Source: CALOFP01 sp942492635
Lineage (GTDB): Bacteria > UBP6 > UBA1177 > CALOFP01
Reading direction: 5' to 3'
Assembly: GCA_942492635.1 (NCBI GenBank)
Contig: CALOFP010000004.1
Location: forward strand, 62,001-126,000
DNA: 64,000 nucleotides
The translations under genes and the position numbers were made by a program. Positions 1-8,617 of this stretch are shown here, piece by piece. Position 1 is the first letter of the stretch, and every line of letters begins with the position of its first letter. The notes below the pieces were generated by a model, which did no database searches, was not told where the DNA came from, and saw only the letters and a program-made list of their open reading frames with translations.

Positions 1-1
1 C

Positions 2-757
2 GTTACGGATCTTATGGTAATCGTAGGCTTCAACATAGCCGAAAAGCCGGCGGACAGCTGTCACCGGTACGGACACGGAAAAGCCGAAACATTCGTTACA
101 CTTACCATCAGCATGCTTCTCTTTTTCACCGCCTTCGGGATAGCAGGCAGCGGAGCCGAAAAAATCTACTCGACCGTAACGGGGAACGGCATTGAACCAC
201 CCCTGCCCATAGCCTTCTATGCCGCCCTGATCTCCATTCTTTTCAAAGAGGTGCTTTTCCGTTATACGATATCTATGGGCAGAAAACTCAACAGCAAAGC
301 CCTCCTCGCCAACGCCTGGCATCAGAGAACCGATGCTCTCTCATCCGTAGCCGCAGCCCTTGGAATCGGCGGAGCCCTTCTATTCGGAGAGAAGATGGCC
401 ATTCTCGATCCTCTGGCTGCAATAGTGACTGCGTTCCTGATCATCATAGCCGCATGGCCGCTCCTTCGTGAGAGTGTTGATGAGCTGATGGAAAAAAATC
501 TGGGTATAGCAGTAGAATCAAGAATTTTCGAGCTGGTCAACAGTGTGGAAGGAGCCACTGCTCCCCACAATCTGAAAACCAGAAGAATCGGCAAAAGGAT
601 GGCTGTAGACATCCACATCAGGGTGGCACGACACCTCTCGATTGTGGAAGCCCACGACATCGCCACTCAGGTGGAAAAAATTCTCAAGAACAATTTCGGC
701 GAGTCAACTTTTGTAAACGTTCACATAGAGCCCGAACCGGATCGGAATTCACAATGA
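2..757 (+). CDS. Cation diffusion facilitator (CDF) transporter, 5'-truncated by window edge
   Basis: Only the last 251 residues are visible; the open frame runs off the left edge, so the true start is outside. The visible part begins inside the second membrane helix of a CDF divalent-cation/proton antiporter. It shows the family loop motif HRYGHGKAE, then two hydrophobic segments, then the metal-site helix HQRTDALSSV, whose His and Asp occupy the usual Zn/Mn/Fe ligand positions. The last ~85 residues form the ferredoxin-like cytoplasmic domain (VDIHIRV, VNVHIEPE). Proteins of this family sit in the inner membrane and export Zn2+, Fe2+, Mn2+ or Co2+; the metal cannot be told from this fragment. 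It ends 95 bases before tolQ, and a separate promoter lies in that gap, so it is probably its own transcription unit. Confidence 0.9.
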   Translation, partial: VTDLMVIVGFNIAEKPADSCHRYGHGKAETFVTLTISMLLFFTAFGIAGSGAEKIYSTVTGNGIEPPLPIAFYAALISILFKEVLFRYTISMGRKLNSKALLANAWHQRTDALSSVAAALGIGGALLFGEKMAILDPLAAIVTAFLIIIAAWPLLRESVDELMEKNLGIAVESRIFELVNSVEGATAPHNLKTRRIGKRMAVDIHIRVARHLSIVEAHDIATQVEKILKNNFGESTFVNVHIEPEPDRNSQ

Positions 758-796
758 ATCCTACATTTTCATTAATATCCCGCAAATTGGGAATAA

Positions 797-825
797 TTGA
801 TAAAGAATATCTGTTATGGTATATT
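797..825 (+). promoter_or_regulatory. Sigma70-like promoter of the tol-pal operon
   Basis: The -35 box TTGATA (797-802) is separated by exactly 17 bases from the -10 box TATATT (820-825). Transcription would start near 832. A GGAGG ribosome site (842-846) precedes the tolQ ATG at 853. It is the only strong promoter-like sequence I see between the CDF gene and tolQ. Confidence 0.65.
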
Positions 826-852
826 GGACGGAATTATATTCGGAGGTAACAT

Positions 853-1581
853 ATGATTAATATTTCCATTCTCAACCGCATCACGGATGGGGCCGTTTCC
901 GGCATTTCCCTGGTTGAGGTGATCGAGCACTCGTCGCTTACGGTCAACATCCTGCTCTTTTCTCTGCTTTTTCTATCGGTGGCATGCTGGGCCATAATCA
1001 TCTACAAATTTATACAATATCGCAAGGCGATGATCGCCACTGAACAGTTCATCGAGATCTTCTGGAAAAACCTCGACTACAATGAGGTCTACAAGAGGAG
1101 CGAACTTTTCATGGACAGCCCCATTACAACCGTATTCCGCGCCGGATTCAAGGAGTTCGCCGAGACGAAGGAAAGCTGGGAGCAGAAGGGTATCGTTGTC
1201 TCCGGATCGAAGGTTGATGAACTTGCGGCAAACATAGCCAGGGCTATGAACAGGGAGTCCCAGACCAGGATACAGATGCTGGAAAGCAACCTGACCCTTC
1301 TGGCGACAACCGCATCGGCAGGTCCCTTCATGGGACTTTTCGGAACGGTATGGGGGCTTATGAACGCGTTTCACCAGATAGGGAAGACAGGTTCGGCATC
1401 GCTGGCGACAGTCAGTCCCGCAATCTCTGAGGCCCTAGTTACGACCGCAGCCGGAATCGCTGCGGCAATCCCGGCAGCCATAATGTTCAACTTCTTTTCA
1501 AGCAAACTTCAGAAAATCGAGGGTGAGTCGGCGAACATCATCTCCGACTTCCTCAACTACATAAAGAGGAGCAACGTCTGA
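853..1581 (+). CDS. tolQ: TolQ/ExbB-family proton channel protein
   Basis: A 242-residue inner-membrane protein of the MotA/TolQ/ExbB family. Three membrane segments are visible at about residues 30-52, 148-172 and 190-216; the last two carry the conserved small-residue pattern (GPFMGLFGTVWGLMNAF and EALVTTAAGIAAAIPA). With TolR it forms the motor that couples proton flow to TolA, which energises outer-membrane constriction at division. The start is supported by a GGAGG site 6 bases upstream of the ATG. Its last base overlaps the start of tolR (TGATG), so the two are translationally coupled. ExbB is the alternative assignment, but the tolA-tolB-pal neighbours make TolQ the better name. Confidence 0.93.
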   Translation: MINISILNRITDGAVSGISLVEVIEHSSLTVNILLFSLLFLSVACWAIIIYKFIQYRKAMIATEQFIEIFWKNLDYNEVYKRSELFMDSPITTVFRAGFKEFAETKESWEQKGIVVSGSKVDELAANIARAMNRESQTRIQMLESNLTLLATTASAGPFMGLFGTVWGLMNAFHQIGKTGSASLATVSPAISEALVTTAAGIAAAIPAAIMFNFFSSKLQKIEGESANIISDFLNYIKRSNV

Positions 1582-2015
1582 TGTCGACTGAACACTGTCC
1601 GGTACAGCGCCGGGAAAGAAGGGTAATCAGCCACATAAACATCACGCCCATGGTGGACATCATGCTGACCATACTCATAGCGTTCATGGTTACGGCTCCT
1701 ATGATAGAGCAGGGTGTGGACCTCGATCTTCCTCAGACGGAAACGGTTCCCATAGAGAGTCCCAAGGAGAAATTCATCCTCCGAGTTGTCAAGGGAAAGA
1801 AAAACTCATCCAGAATATTCATCGGAAAGAGCGAGATTGAATTGAAATCCCTCGAAGACAAACTTCGGCACAACGCCAAACTTCAGAAAGAGAAGGAAAT
1901 CTTTCTCTACGCGGAAAAGAAACTTCCCTACGGAGATGTCGTCAGAATCATGGCTATAGCCAAGAAGGCCGGAATCCCGAAGATCTCCCTCGTAACCGAA
2001 CCCCTGGAGGAGTAG
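1581..2015 (+). CDS. tolR: TolR/ExbD-family biopolymer transport protein
   Basis: 144 residues: a short cytoplasmic tail, one membrane helix (about 22-44) and a periplasmic domain. The helix carries the family's proton-carrying aspartate, Asp26, in the motif NITPMVDIMLTILIAF. The periplasmic part ends with the ExbD-type fold (YGDVVRIMAIAKKAGIPKISLVTEP). It forms the channel core with TolQ. It starts by a one-base overlap with tolQ and its stop is directly followed by the tolA ATG, so the three genes are read as one unit. Confidence 0.92.
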   Translation: MSTEHCPVQRRERRVISHINITPMVDIMLTILIAFMVTAPMIEQGVDLDLPQTETVPIESPKEKFILRVVKGKKNSSRIFIGKSEIELKSLEDKLRHNAKLQKEKEIFLYAEKKLPYGDVVRIMAIAKKAGIPKISLVTEPLEE

Positions 2016-2795
2016 ATGAGCTCGCACCTGTTCTCGACGGAGCGGGAGAGAAGTGAAAGAAAACTTCTTCAGCGCTTCTTCATCATCTCCTTTGTCCTGC
2101 ACGCTCTCGTCTTCGGGTTCATGGCCGGAACGACGCTGCTTTTCGATCTGACGCCCGCCGTCAAGATCGAGTCGGTGGAAGCCCGTCTCGTCCGCTTCGG
2201 AAAGAAAAAACGGGACGAGAAAATGCTGCCAAGGATATATAAAAAGAAAAAACCGAAGGCGGTGGCGAAAAAAAAGAACGACAAGGGTAACTCCCTCAAG
2301 GTAAAACCGGAAAAGAAGCCGGCAAAAAAGGTCAGGAAACCCGAGAAGAAAAAAGTTGCAAAAAAGAGAAAAAAAGATATGAATCTTGACAGTCTTCTTG
2401 GAGCTGCAATGGCGGATATCAAGAAAGATGCACGGGCCGAGGAGAGCGACGAAGGTTCTCTCGACGGAGCAAGGGACGGAGAGGTAACAGATCCTGCCTT
2501 TGCGGTAAAGGGGAGCATTTACCTTCGCAAGGTCAGCTCCATTATCCGTCGTAACTGGTCCATCCCGACCATACTCAGGGAAAATCGTTCCCTGAAGGCC
2601 GAAATTTTCTGGCGAATAACCTACGGCGGCGACATTTACGCCATTTCGGTTGCCAGCACATCGGGCAACGCTCTTTTTGACAGCTCCGTCATCGAGGCTC
2701 TCAAAAAAACGGGGAAGCTTCCGTTGCCGGAGGATAAAAAACTTAAGAAATATGTTTTAAAGGAGGGTCTGCAATGGGTCTTTTCTCCCGAATAA
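2016..2795 (+). CDS. tolA: TolA-like protein with TonB C-terminal domain
   Basis: 259 residues with the TolA/TonB layout: a cytoplasmic N-terminus, one membrane anchor (about 17-43), a Lys/Glu-rich spacer (about 65-125) and a globular C-terminal TonB-type domain from about residue 165, ending KEGLQWVFSPE. It would span the periplasm and link the TolQR motor to TolB and Pal. The spacer is much shorter than in E. coli TolA (421 residues in total) and very Lys-rich, with many short poly-A runs in the DNA. The gene abuts tolR without a gap, and its 3' end overlaps the tolB start by 22 bases. Naming rests on position; a TonB role cannot be excluded from sequence alone. Confidence 0.85.
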   Translation: MSSHLFSTERERSERKLLQRFFIISFVLHALVFGFMAGTTLLFDLTPAVKIESVEARLVRFGKKKRDEKMLPRIYKKKKPKAVAKKKNDKGNSLKVKPEKKPAKKVRKPEKKKVAKKRKKDMNLDSLLGAAMADIKKDARAEESDEGSLDGARDGEVTDPAFAVKGSIYLRKVSSIIRRNWSIPTILRENRSLKAEIFWRITYGGDIYAISVASTSGNALFDSSVIEALKKTGKLPLPEDKKLKKYVLKEGLQWVFSPE

Positions 2796-4072
2796 CCTTA
2801 CTATTCATACTGATTACGGCATCCGCCTCCCTTTTCGCCCAGCTCAAGGGAGAGCTCAGACAGGGTGAGTTCGCCGATTACGCAATTGCCGTTTCTCCAG
2901 TTACCGGAGGAGGAAAAGAGGCATCGGAGATAACCGAAACTCTGGAGAGGGATCTCAACTTCACAGGCTTCTTCAATGTACTCAACAGCAAGGGATTTCT
3001 TGAGAAGGCAGAAACACCGGTCAAGAACATCGATTTCAAAAACTGGATAAACATAGGTGCAAGCGGACTCGTGAAGGGTTACATGAAGGACTCGGCAGGA
3101 AAAAGTGAGCTGGAACTCATCTTCTTCGACGTGGCCGAGGGAAAGGAGAAACTCCGTAAGAAATATCGCGCCTCCAAAAGTGCGATACGACCTGCTGCTC
3201 ACACATTTGTCAGGGATCTCGTCGAACTTCTCACGGGAAAGAGAATGGCCTTCTTCTCATCCCGCATCGCTTTCGTGGAAAAGAGTGCCAAAAGGTATCA
3301 GCTGGTCACCGTGGATTTCGACGGAACAAACAGGAAGGTTCTATACTCTTCCTCAAAAATCATACTGCTACCCGAGTGGTCCCATGACGGAAAAACGATA
3401 TTCTTCACAAGCTATGCGAAGGGCAACCCCCATCTCTACTCCATAGGGGTTAAAAACAGAAAGCTCCACCTTGTTGCCGGATTCCCCGGACTCAACACAT
3501 CTCCATCCGCATCACCGGACGGAAAGAACATAGCCCTCAGACTCTCAAGGGACGGAAATGCAGAGCTCTATCTTCTCAACCTGCGCTCAAAGAAACTGAA
3601 GAGGCTTACAAGAAGCATAGCGATTGAGACTGCGCCCAGCTTTTCACCTGACGGGAAAGAGATCGCATTCGTTTCCAACAGGTCTGGCAACCCCCACATT
3701 TACAGGCTTTTCGTCAAAAACCCGTCCAGAGTCGAAAGACTTACCGTTCAGGGACGCTACAACCAGGATCCCGACTACAGCCCCGACGGAAAGTACATCG
3801 CATTTACCGGAAGGGACGAGAAGTACATGTTCGACATATTTCTTTTCGACATAAAATCGAGAGTCATAAGCCGCGTAACACAGAATCAGGGCAAAAACGA
3901 GAACCCCTCATTTTCGCCCGAAGGAAGACTTCTCACTTTCTCATCAGACAGACAGGGAAAGAATTCCATCTACATATCGAATACAAAGGGAGACAAACAG
4001 TTTCTCATATACAGTGGAAAAGGTGAGGCAGTGACACCAAGCTGGTCACCGGAAACGACAGAATCTTTTTAA
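2774..4072 (+). CDS. tolB: TolB periplasmic beta-propeller protein
   Basis: 432 residues. The signal peptide (about 1-23, ending ASLFAQ) is followed by the N-terminal TolB domain (about 25-160) and a propeller made of repeated blades of the WD40-like/PD40 type. The repeats read SFSPDGKEIAFVSNRSG, YSPDGKYIAFTGRD and SFSPEGRLLTFSSDR. TolB is the periplasmic partner that links Pal to TolA. The ATG lies inside the tolA 3' end (22-base overlap), preceded by AGGAGGG; this arrangement suggests coupled translation. Confidence 0.93.
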   Translation: MGLFSRITLLFILITASASLFAQLKGELRQGEFADYAIAVSPVTGGGKEASEITETLERDLNFTGFFNVLNSKGFLEKAETPVKNIDFKNWINIGASGLVKGYMKDSAGKSELELIFFDVAEGKEKLRKKYRASKSAIRPAAHTFVRDLVELLTGKRMAFFSSRIAFVEKSAKRYQLVTVDFDGTNRKVLYSSSKIILLPEWSHDGKTIFFTSYAKGNPHLYSIGVKNRKLHLVAGFPGLNTSPSASPDGKNIALRLSRDGNAELYLLNLRSKKLKRLTRSIAIETAPSFSPDGKEIAFVSNRSGNPHIYRLFVKNPSRVERLTVQGRYNQDPDYSPDGKYIAFTGRDEKYMFDIFLFDIKSRVISRVTQNQGKNENPSFSPEGRLLTFSSDRQGKNSIYISNTKGDKQFLIYSGKGEAVTPSWSPETTESF

Positions 4073-4088
4073 CTAGGGGAGGAAAAAA

Positions 4089-4799
4089 ATGACTAAACTG
4101 TTCGCGAGAACACTGCTGATCTTGTTAACCATCGGCATTGCCGCAGGATGCGCAACACCACCGGAAAAAGAGAGAAAACTTGCGGAGAAGGCCTTCGCCG
4201 ATGCCTCGGCGGCAAAGGATTGCGACAAGGAGAACTACCTTGCAGCCGAAGAGCTGCTCAACCGAGCACGTGAAGCGATTAATGCAGGAGAGTACGATAA
4301 GGCCAGAGAGCTTTTCAAAAACGTGGAGGAGAAGTCACAAAAGATGATGGAGTACTACAGAACCCATCCCGATGAGTGTCTTCCCAAAAAAGAAGAGAGC
4401 GTGGTTGACGAAACCAAGGAAGAGAAGGTAGAGGAACTTCCCGCTGACTCTCCCGAAAATCCGGAAATGTCATTCCCGGTAATTCACTTTGAGTTCAACA
4501 AGTATGAAATCAGATCGGAAGATCAGCAGGAAATAGAAAGAATCGCTGCATGGATGAAAAACTTCGACCAGCACGTACTCGAAATCGCCGGTCACGCCGA
4601 CGAAAGGGGAAGCATCGACTACAACATGTCACTCGGCGAAAAACGTGCACGTGAAGTGAAAAAACAGCTTATGCTCCAGGGAATCGAAGACGCACGCCTA
4701 AAAATCGTCTCCTACGGCGAAGAGAAACCTGTAGCCGAAGGACACAACGAAGAGGCATGGGACCAGAACAGAAGAGCCGAATTCAGAAAAATCAACTGA
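4089..4799 (+). CDS. pal: Peptidoglycan-associated lipoprotein Pal (OmpA family)
   Basis: 236 residues. A lipoprotein signal peptide ends at Cys21 (IGIAAGC). It is followed by an acidic Glu/Lys-rich helical region (about 25-125) longer than in E. coli Pal and probably partly coiled, then an OmpA domain (about 130-236). The domain shows HFEFNKYEI and GHADERGSIDYNMSLGEKRA, including the Asp and Arg that bind meso-diaminopimelate in peptidoglycan. It would be anchored in the outer membrane and hold it to the wall. It follows tolB by 16 bases with a GGGGAGG site. No cpoB/ybgF-type gene follows; the next gene is on the other strand. Confidence 0.93.
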   Translation: MTKLFARTLLILLTIGIAAGCATPPEKERKLAEKAFADASAAKDCDKENYLAAEELLNRAREAINAGEYDKARELFKNVEEKSQKMMEYYRTHPDECLPKKEESVVDETKEEKVEELPADSPENPEMSFPVIHFEFNKYEIRSEDQQEIERIAAWMKNFDQHVLEIAGHADERGSIDYNMSLGEKRAREVKKQLMLQGIEDARLKIVSYGEEKPVAEGHNEEAWDQNRRAEFRKIN

Positions 4800-4929
4800 T
4801 AATCCATATTCTCAACTTCAATATTTCAAAAAATCCTTAACTAATCGACTTTCATTTCCGGAACAAAATCTTCTTCTTAAAGAAGCTCACGTTTCGACAA
4901 AACCTTCCTTCGTAAACGGGAATTAATCT

Positions 4930-5916
4930 TTAAGACTTGGGAGACCGTGAAATTCTTGCAAGAAAAAGATCAGGTAAAAAGGTGAGCATATTCGGCAAAG
5001 CCTTTTTGAAAAACTGACACCTGAAGACAGATATCTTGAACATGATTTCTCCGCGATCCCATTTGAAAACAGAAGGGAAAGAACCACGCTTCAAATGTTT
5101 GTGAAACTTTTTTCCATCAGAAGACGTCGATTTTTTAAAATCAGAGAAGACTTCCCCTAGAATGCACTCATAAAGCTCCAGAAGATGAAAAATTCCATAC
5201 CTATGACAAAGTTCATGCAGAGTCGGAATATCGGCATTGTGGAGCAATACAAACATCTTTGCGGCCCGTTTAAAGGTCAACATCGATAAACCGTCGTTGA
5301 AATCGTGAATAAGATAAAAGCAGATCATATGTTCAAGAGAAACAAATCTGTCGTCCTCGAAGTTTACCCCATCAAAAAAATCCGAATATCTCATCTTGAA
5401 AAGATCAAAAGGATTCTGTCCCCTGTGAATTTCAACAAGAACATTGTCCACTTTCACCGGGTATTCATGGTAAATCCTGCTGTACAGCGGTCTCTGCCTG
5501 TTCCACAAACCGACATTCCCTATTTCAGCAAACAGATCCATGGATGAGTGGAAATCTTTCTTCTGAAGCAAAACGTCGATATCGCACATGTCGTGAACAC
5601 CCGAATAATCCCCGTACAGATTTTCGATAAGAAACATGCCTTTGAGCACAATCATCGGAATCCCGTGTCTCTCCGCCACGGATCGCAATTTTTTCAGAAC
5701 CTTTTCCTTCAAGATATTGGCAGCGAAAGTGTGCATGATTTCGGTAGAAATTTTCACTTCTTCCCTCTCGACACCCTCCCTGACAGGGAGAGGATAGCGT
5801 TCAAATTGATCGGAGAAATCCTTTTTCTGAATATGGATCACTCTTTTTATATAATCGGAATCGTAACCTTTTTCAAAACCCTCGCGAAGAGTAATAATCG
5901 GAAATATTTTTTTCAC
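4930..5916 (-). CDS. Nucleotidyltransferase family protein (PF14907 type)
   Basis: 328 residues, GTG start with GAGAGG upstream. The family signature is visible: LKG at 91-93 followed by YGDY and the metal-binding DID at 112-114, as in the 'uncharacterised nucleotidyltransferase' family PF14907. Members of this family often accompany RiPP gene clusters, including some lasso-peptide clusters, where their reaction is not established. It is the last gene of the RiPP-like operon, 31 bases after the S26-type peptidase gene. It could transfer a nucleotide to the peptide or to a partner protein; that is inference. No terminator hairpin is evident downstream, where it converges on pal across 130 bases. 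Confidence 0.75.
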   Translation of the reverse strand: MKKIFPIITLREGFEKGYDSDYIKRVIHIQKKDFSDQFERYPLPVREGVEREEVKISTEIMHTFAANILKEKVLKKLRSVAERHGIPMIVLKGMFLIENLYGDYSGVHDMCDIDVLLQKKDFHSSMDLFAEIGNVGLWNRQRPLYSRIYHEYPVKVDNVLVEIHRGQNPFDLFKMRYSDFFDGVNFEDDRFVSLEHMICFYLIHDFNDGLSMLTFKRAAKMFVLLHNADIPTLHELCHRYGIFHLLELYECILGEVFSDFKKSTSSDGKKFHKHLKRGSFPSVFKWDRGEIMFKISVFRCQFFKKALPNMLTFLPDLFLARISRSPKS

Positions 5917-5947
5917 AACAAACCCTCTCGTAAAAAAAGTGAAAACT

Positions 5948-6409
5948 TTAGAAATGGGATTTCTTTCTCCACTTTTTTACAGCTTTGACTAAAGTACGAA
6001 TCAACTTAACCTTTCGAATCTTGTTGCGAATGAAGAAGTAGAAAAGAGCCTTTTTGGAAGACTTCCCCTCCACAAACCCGATAATATCCGAAAAAGGAAT
6101 CGGCTGATCGCAATCCGGAAGGTTATCCCCCTTGGTGACGATAATATCACCCTTAACACGAACAAGCCTGTGAGCAATCCGCCGTCCCGAATCCTCAAAA
6201 ACAACAACATCGCCGACCCTGAATTTTCTTTCATCCGACGGCTTGATATCCCGAAAGGTAACCTTCTCCCCGATTTTCAAGGATGGATGCATGCTCCCCG
6301 AAGCGATAACGAACTCTGATGACTTCTGTTGCTTGAGGTCAAGGATTGAGGAAATGACTTTCGGGTTCATCTTTTTCAAAATAGTACCTTCAATCGTTCT
6401 CCTGTTCAT
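5948..6409 (-). CDS. S24/S26-family Ser/His peptidase (signal-peptidase-like), RiPP-associated
   Basis: 153 residues from ATG 6409, chosen because GAGG lies just upstream; a TTG at 6466 in the same frame is possible and would add 19 residues. Ser39 sits in the catalytic box SGSMHPSL. The second box reads RIAHRLVRVKGD, with His80 where bacterial type I signal peptidases have Lys, as in archaeal/ER-type enzymes. The fold end (TKGDNLPDCDQPIP) is also present. I see no strong membrane helix, unlike housekeeping LepB, so it may be cytosolic or peripheral. Such small S24/S26 proteins occur in RiPP clusters and are candidate leader peptidases. It lies between the methyltransferase and nucleotidyltransferase genes. 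Confidence 0.75.
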   Translation of the reverse strand: MNRRTIEGTILKKMNPKVISSILDLKQQKSSEFVIASGSMHPSLKIGEKVTFRDIKPSDERKFRVGDVVVFEDSGRRIAHRLVRVKGDIIVTKGDNLPDCDQPIPFSDIIGFVEGKSSKKALFYFFIRNKIRKVKLIRTLVKAVKKWRKKSHF

Positions 6410-6473
6410 TTTGCCTCGAGTTTCGCTACCATAATATCTGCCATAGAACAAAATGTGTAACAGCAAATTGTGT

Positions 6474-7619
6474 TTAGAGCAAAACTTTTCTTAACACACC
6501 TTTTTGAGCAATTGAGATCTCCAGAGATCTCCCATCTTCCGCATATGCGACTGAAAAGTCTACGTTCTCATTTTCTTCAAGAGGGCCTGTCGGGACAACA
6601 GCCTGCTTCCAGTGTGTGGTTTTAGAAAAAGGAGAAGTCGAGAATGATATCTGATCTGTCAGTTCAATATCAAACCATAGAGCAAGGGACAAACACGCTT
6701 CCTGTAATTTAAAGGAGAAATTCTTTTCCTTGGCAGCAATATCTTCAAGGATTGAAAACCTTCCGAGGAAGACCGTTTCATCAACAGAATTCTCACTTAT
6801 ATCGACATAATCCAATCCACTTCTCAAAGCAATGTTTCTCAATGAACTCAGATCAAGACCGTTGTTCTCTTTTCTGAAAGGATACAATGCTGGATCCGAT
6901 TCTCTATTGAGACCACCTGCACTCAAAGAATATCCTAAAGGAATGATTTTACCACCTTTCTTCAAGTTATTATCAATACACTTGTAAAACCCTGGAAACA
7001 AGCCCTCCTTGAACACGAATGTCCCAATCGGTTCACTGACGATCACATCCACCTTTTCCGGCAGTATTATTTTTGAAAAATCACCATGAATGATCTCTAT
7101 TCGATCAGCAACTCCGTTATCTTCTGCCACATTTTGAATTTGTTTTACAAAAGACGATTTTTCTATGGCATAAACCTTTTCTGCTCCGGCAAGTGCGGCA
7201 TAAACAGAAAGCACACCGCTGCCTGCGCCCGCGTCCAGAACGACGTCCCCCTGTTTAACAGTTGAAAAAATCGCCTCCCGATATTTGGACATTCGAACAT
7301 CATCCGCCAACATAATCCGATGTGTATTCAAAGAAGCATAGGATTTGAAAAATGAATCTGAACCTTGATCTATTCCCGCAATTTTTTCCTGATCAGTTAA
7401 AAATCCCTTCTCACACAACTTCCTGAAAATGATTCCCGATGTGCTGCCAAATGTTCGGCATACTTCATCCTCGTTCCTTGGAACATTACAGAAAGTTACA
7501 ATTGCAGATGCTATCGGAGCAAACTTTACAGATTTTTTCAGAGTAAAGGAAGATATAGATATCATTCCATCACCTTCAGGTTTCATTCTAATGTCATTCA
7601 ACCTGAGATATTTCATCAT
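6474..7619 (-). CDS. PqqD-like domain fused to PRMT-type SAM methyltransferase
   Basis: 381 residues. Residues about 10-75 resemble PqqD/RiPP-recognition domains: two beta strands, then a helical part with the 'dEV...I..KLCEKGFL' pattern. From about 90 the protein is a class I SAM methyltransferase like protein arginine methyltransferases. It shows VVLDAGAGSGVLS (motif I, 126-138), the ribose-binding acid Glu153 and the loop VSEPIGTFVF (194-203), then a beta-barrel-like C-terminus. Only one Glu of the usual PRMT double-Glu loop is obvious. It starts by a 4-base overlap (ATGA) with the radical SAM gene. I infer methylation of the cluster's precursor peptide, perhaps at its core Arg residues or a carboxylate; the site is unproven. 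Confidence 0.75.
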   Translation of the reverse strand: MMKYLRLNDIRMKPEGDGMISISSFTLKKSVKFAPIASAIVTFCNVPRNEDEVCRTFGSTSGIIFRKLCEKGFLTDQEKIAGIDQGSDSFFKSYASLNTHRIMLADDVRMSKYREAIFSTVKQGDVVLDAGAGSGVLSVYAALAGAEKVYAIEKSSFVKQIQNVAEDNGVADRIEIIHGDFSKIILPEKVDVIVSEPIGTFVFKEGLFPGFYKCIDNNLKKGGKIIPLGYSLSAGGLNRESDPALYPFRKENNGLDLSSLRNIALRSGLDYVDISENSVDETVFLGRFSILEDIAAKEKNFSFKLQEACLSLALWFDIELTDQISFSTSPFSKTTHWKQAVVPTGPLEENENVDFSVAYAEDGRSLEISIAQKGVLRKVLL

Positions 7620-8617
7620 GTCTCTTCTCCACCTTTATTCAAACATCTATCTTTAAGAATTTCTGCAAAACTTTTCCTTATTGACGTGCAGTTGCATGGA
7701 GAACCATCTTCCAAATCTGAAATTGCAGGGCAGGGTGAACAATATTTGAAAAGGGAACAATTGTTACACTCTCTATTTAACTTGATTTCTCTTCGAAGAG
7801 GGAGTGCTGACTCTTTCACCTGTTTTATGTCATAATCTCTCAGAGAGAACTTCGGTTCCCGTAGAAGATCGCAGAAATAGGCGTTTCCGTTGACATCTAT
7901 AGATAAGGCGGTTTCCCCTATTCCGCAAAGAAAAGAAGTTTGTCTCTCCGGATTATAAAATTCTTCGATTTTATAGAGATCCTTGCTGATCATGTAATCA
8001 ACAAATTCTTCAAGCTCTCTTTTTTTAAGTCTTAAATTAAGTATCTTTTCATCTTCGACATCCCTGGAGAGGAATATGAATGGATCCGGCAACCAGAGAT
8101 CCGCTCCCAGCTCCTTCGACAAAGAGTACAACTTCTCAAGATCCGGAAGCGGAGAAAGCAGAGGAGAACTTATCCTGAACTTTATATTTCTACTCTTTAA
8201 AAAATCAGCTGCAGCTATAGTTCTGTCAAAAGAGCCTTTGACATTTGTAATATGGTCATGTTCTTCTGCTACTGGATAATAGATGGACAGATCGACACGA
8301 CTTACGCCGCTTTTTTTTAATTTATCCGTCATCTTCTCATCAATCAACTGTCCATTTGTCTTAATTGAGATGTAGAAACTCAATTCTTTAGCAATTTTCA
8401 CAAAATCAAAGAAATGGGGATTAAGAAGTGGTTCACCTCCGGTCAAAGTAAGAAAGAGATAGTTCTCCTCGGCAAGCATCTCTAGAATTTTTTTGAAAAA
8501 ATCAAGATCTTCCCAGAAGTTACCACGCCTCCTGTTCTTTTCGCCGATATAGCAGTGACTACATAGTTCATTACATCTGTCAGAAATGGAAATTAAGATT
8601 GCTTTTGGATCCATCAT
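7616..8617 (-). CDS. Radical SAM/SPASM peptide maturase
   Basis: 333 residues. The [4Fe-4S] motif is Cys15-x3-Cys19-x2-Cys22 (SDRCNELCSHCYIG), and GGEPLL follows at 60-65. The C-terminal third (from about 229) is a SPASM domain with two Cys near FLCGIGETALSI and NAYFCDLL, then a dense Cys cluster (CNNC, YCSPC, SPCNC) that would bind one or two extra clusters. SPASM enzymes mostly modify ribosomal peptides through thioether, C-C or epimerisation chemistry. It begins immediately after the kinase-like gene's stop (TAA then ATG) and overlaps the methyltransferase by 4 bases. A thioether link from the core cysteines is plausible but only inference. Confidence 0.85.
   Translation of the reverse strand: MMDPKAILISISDRCNELCSHCYIGEKNRRRGNFWEDLDFFKKILEMLAEENYLFLTLTGGEPLLNPHFFDFVKIAKELSFYISIKTNGQLIDEKMTDKLKKSGVSRVDLSIYYPVAEEHDHITNVKGSFDRTIAAADFLKSRNIKFRISSPLLSPLPDLEKLYSLSKELGADLWLPDPFIFLSRDVEDEKILNLRLKKRELEEFVDYMISKDLYKIEEFYNPERQTSFLCGIGETALSIDVNGNAYFCDLLREPKFSLRDYDIKQVKESALPLRREIKLNRECNNCSLFKYCSPCPAISDLEDGSPCNCTSIRKSFAEILKDRCLNKGGEET

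Noticed and set aside
4800..4929. Terminator between pal and the nucleotidyltransferase gene
   Set aside because: The only pairing is a 4-base stem around CTTC...GAAG without a T run.
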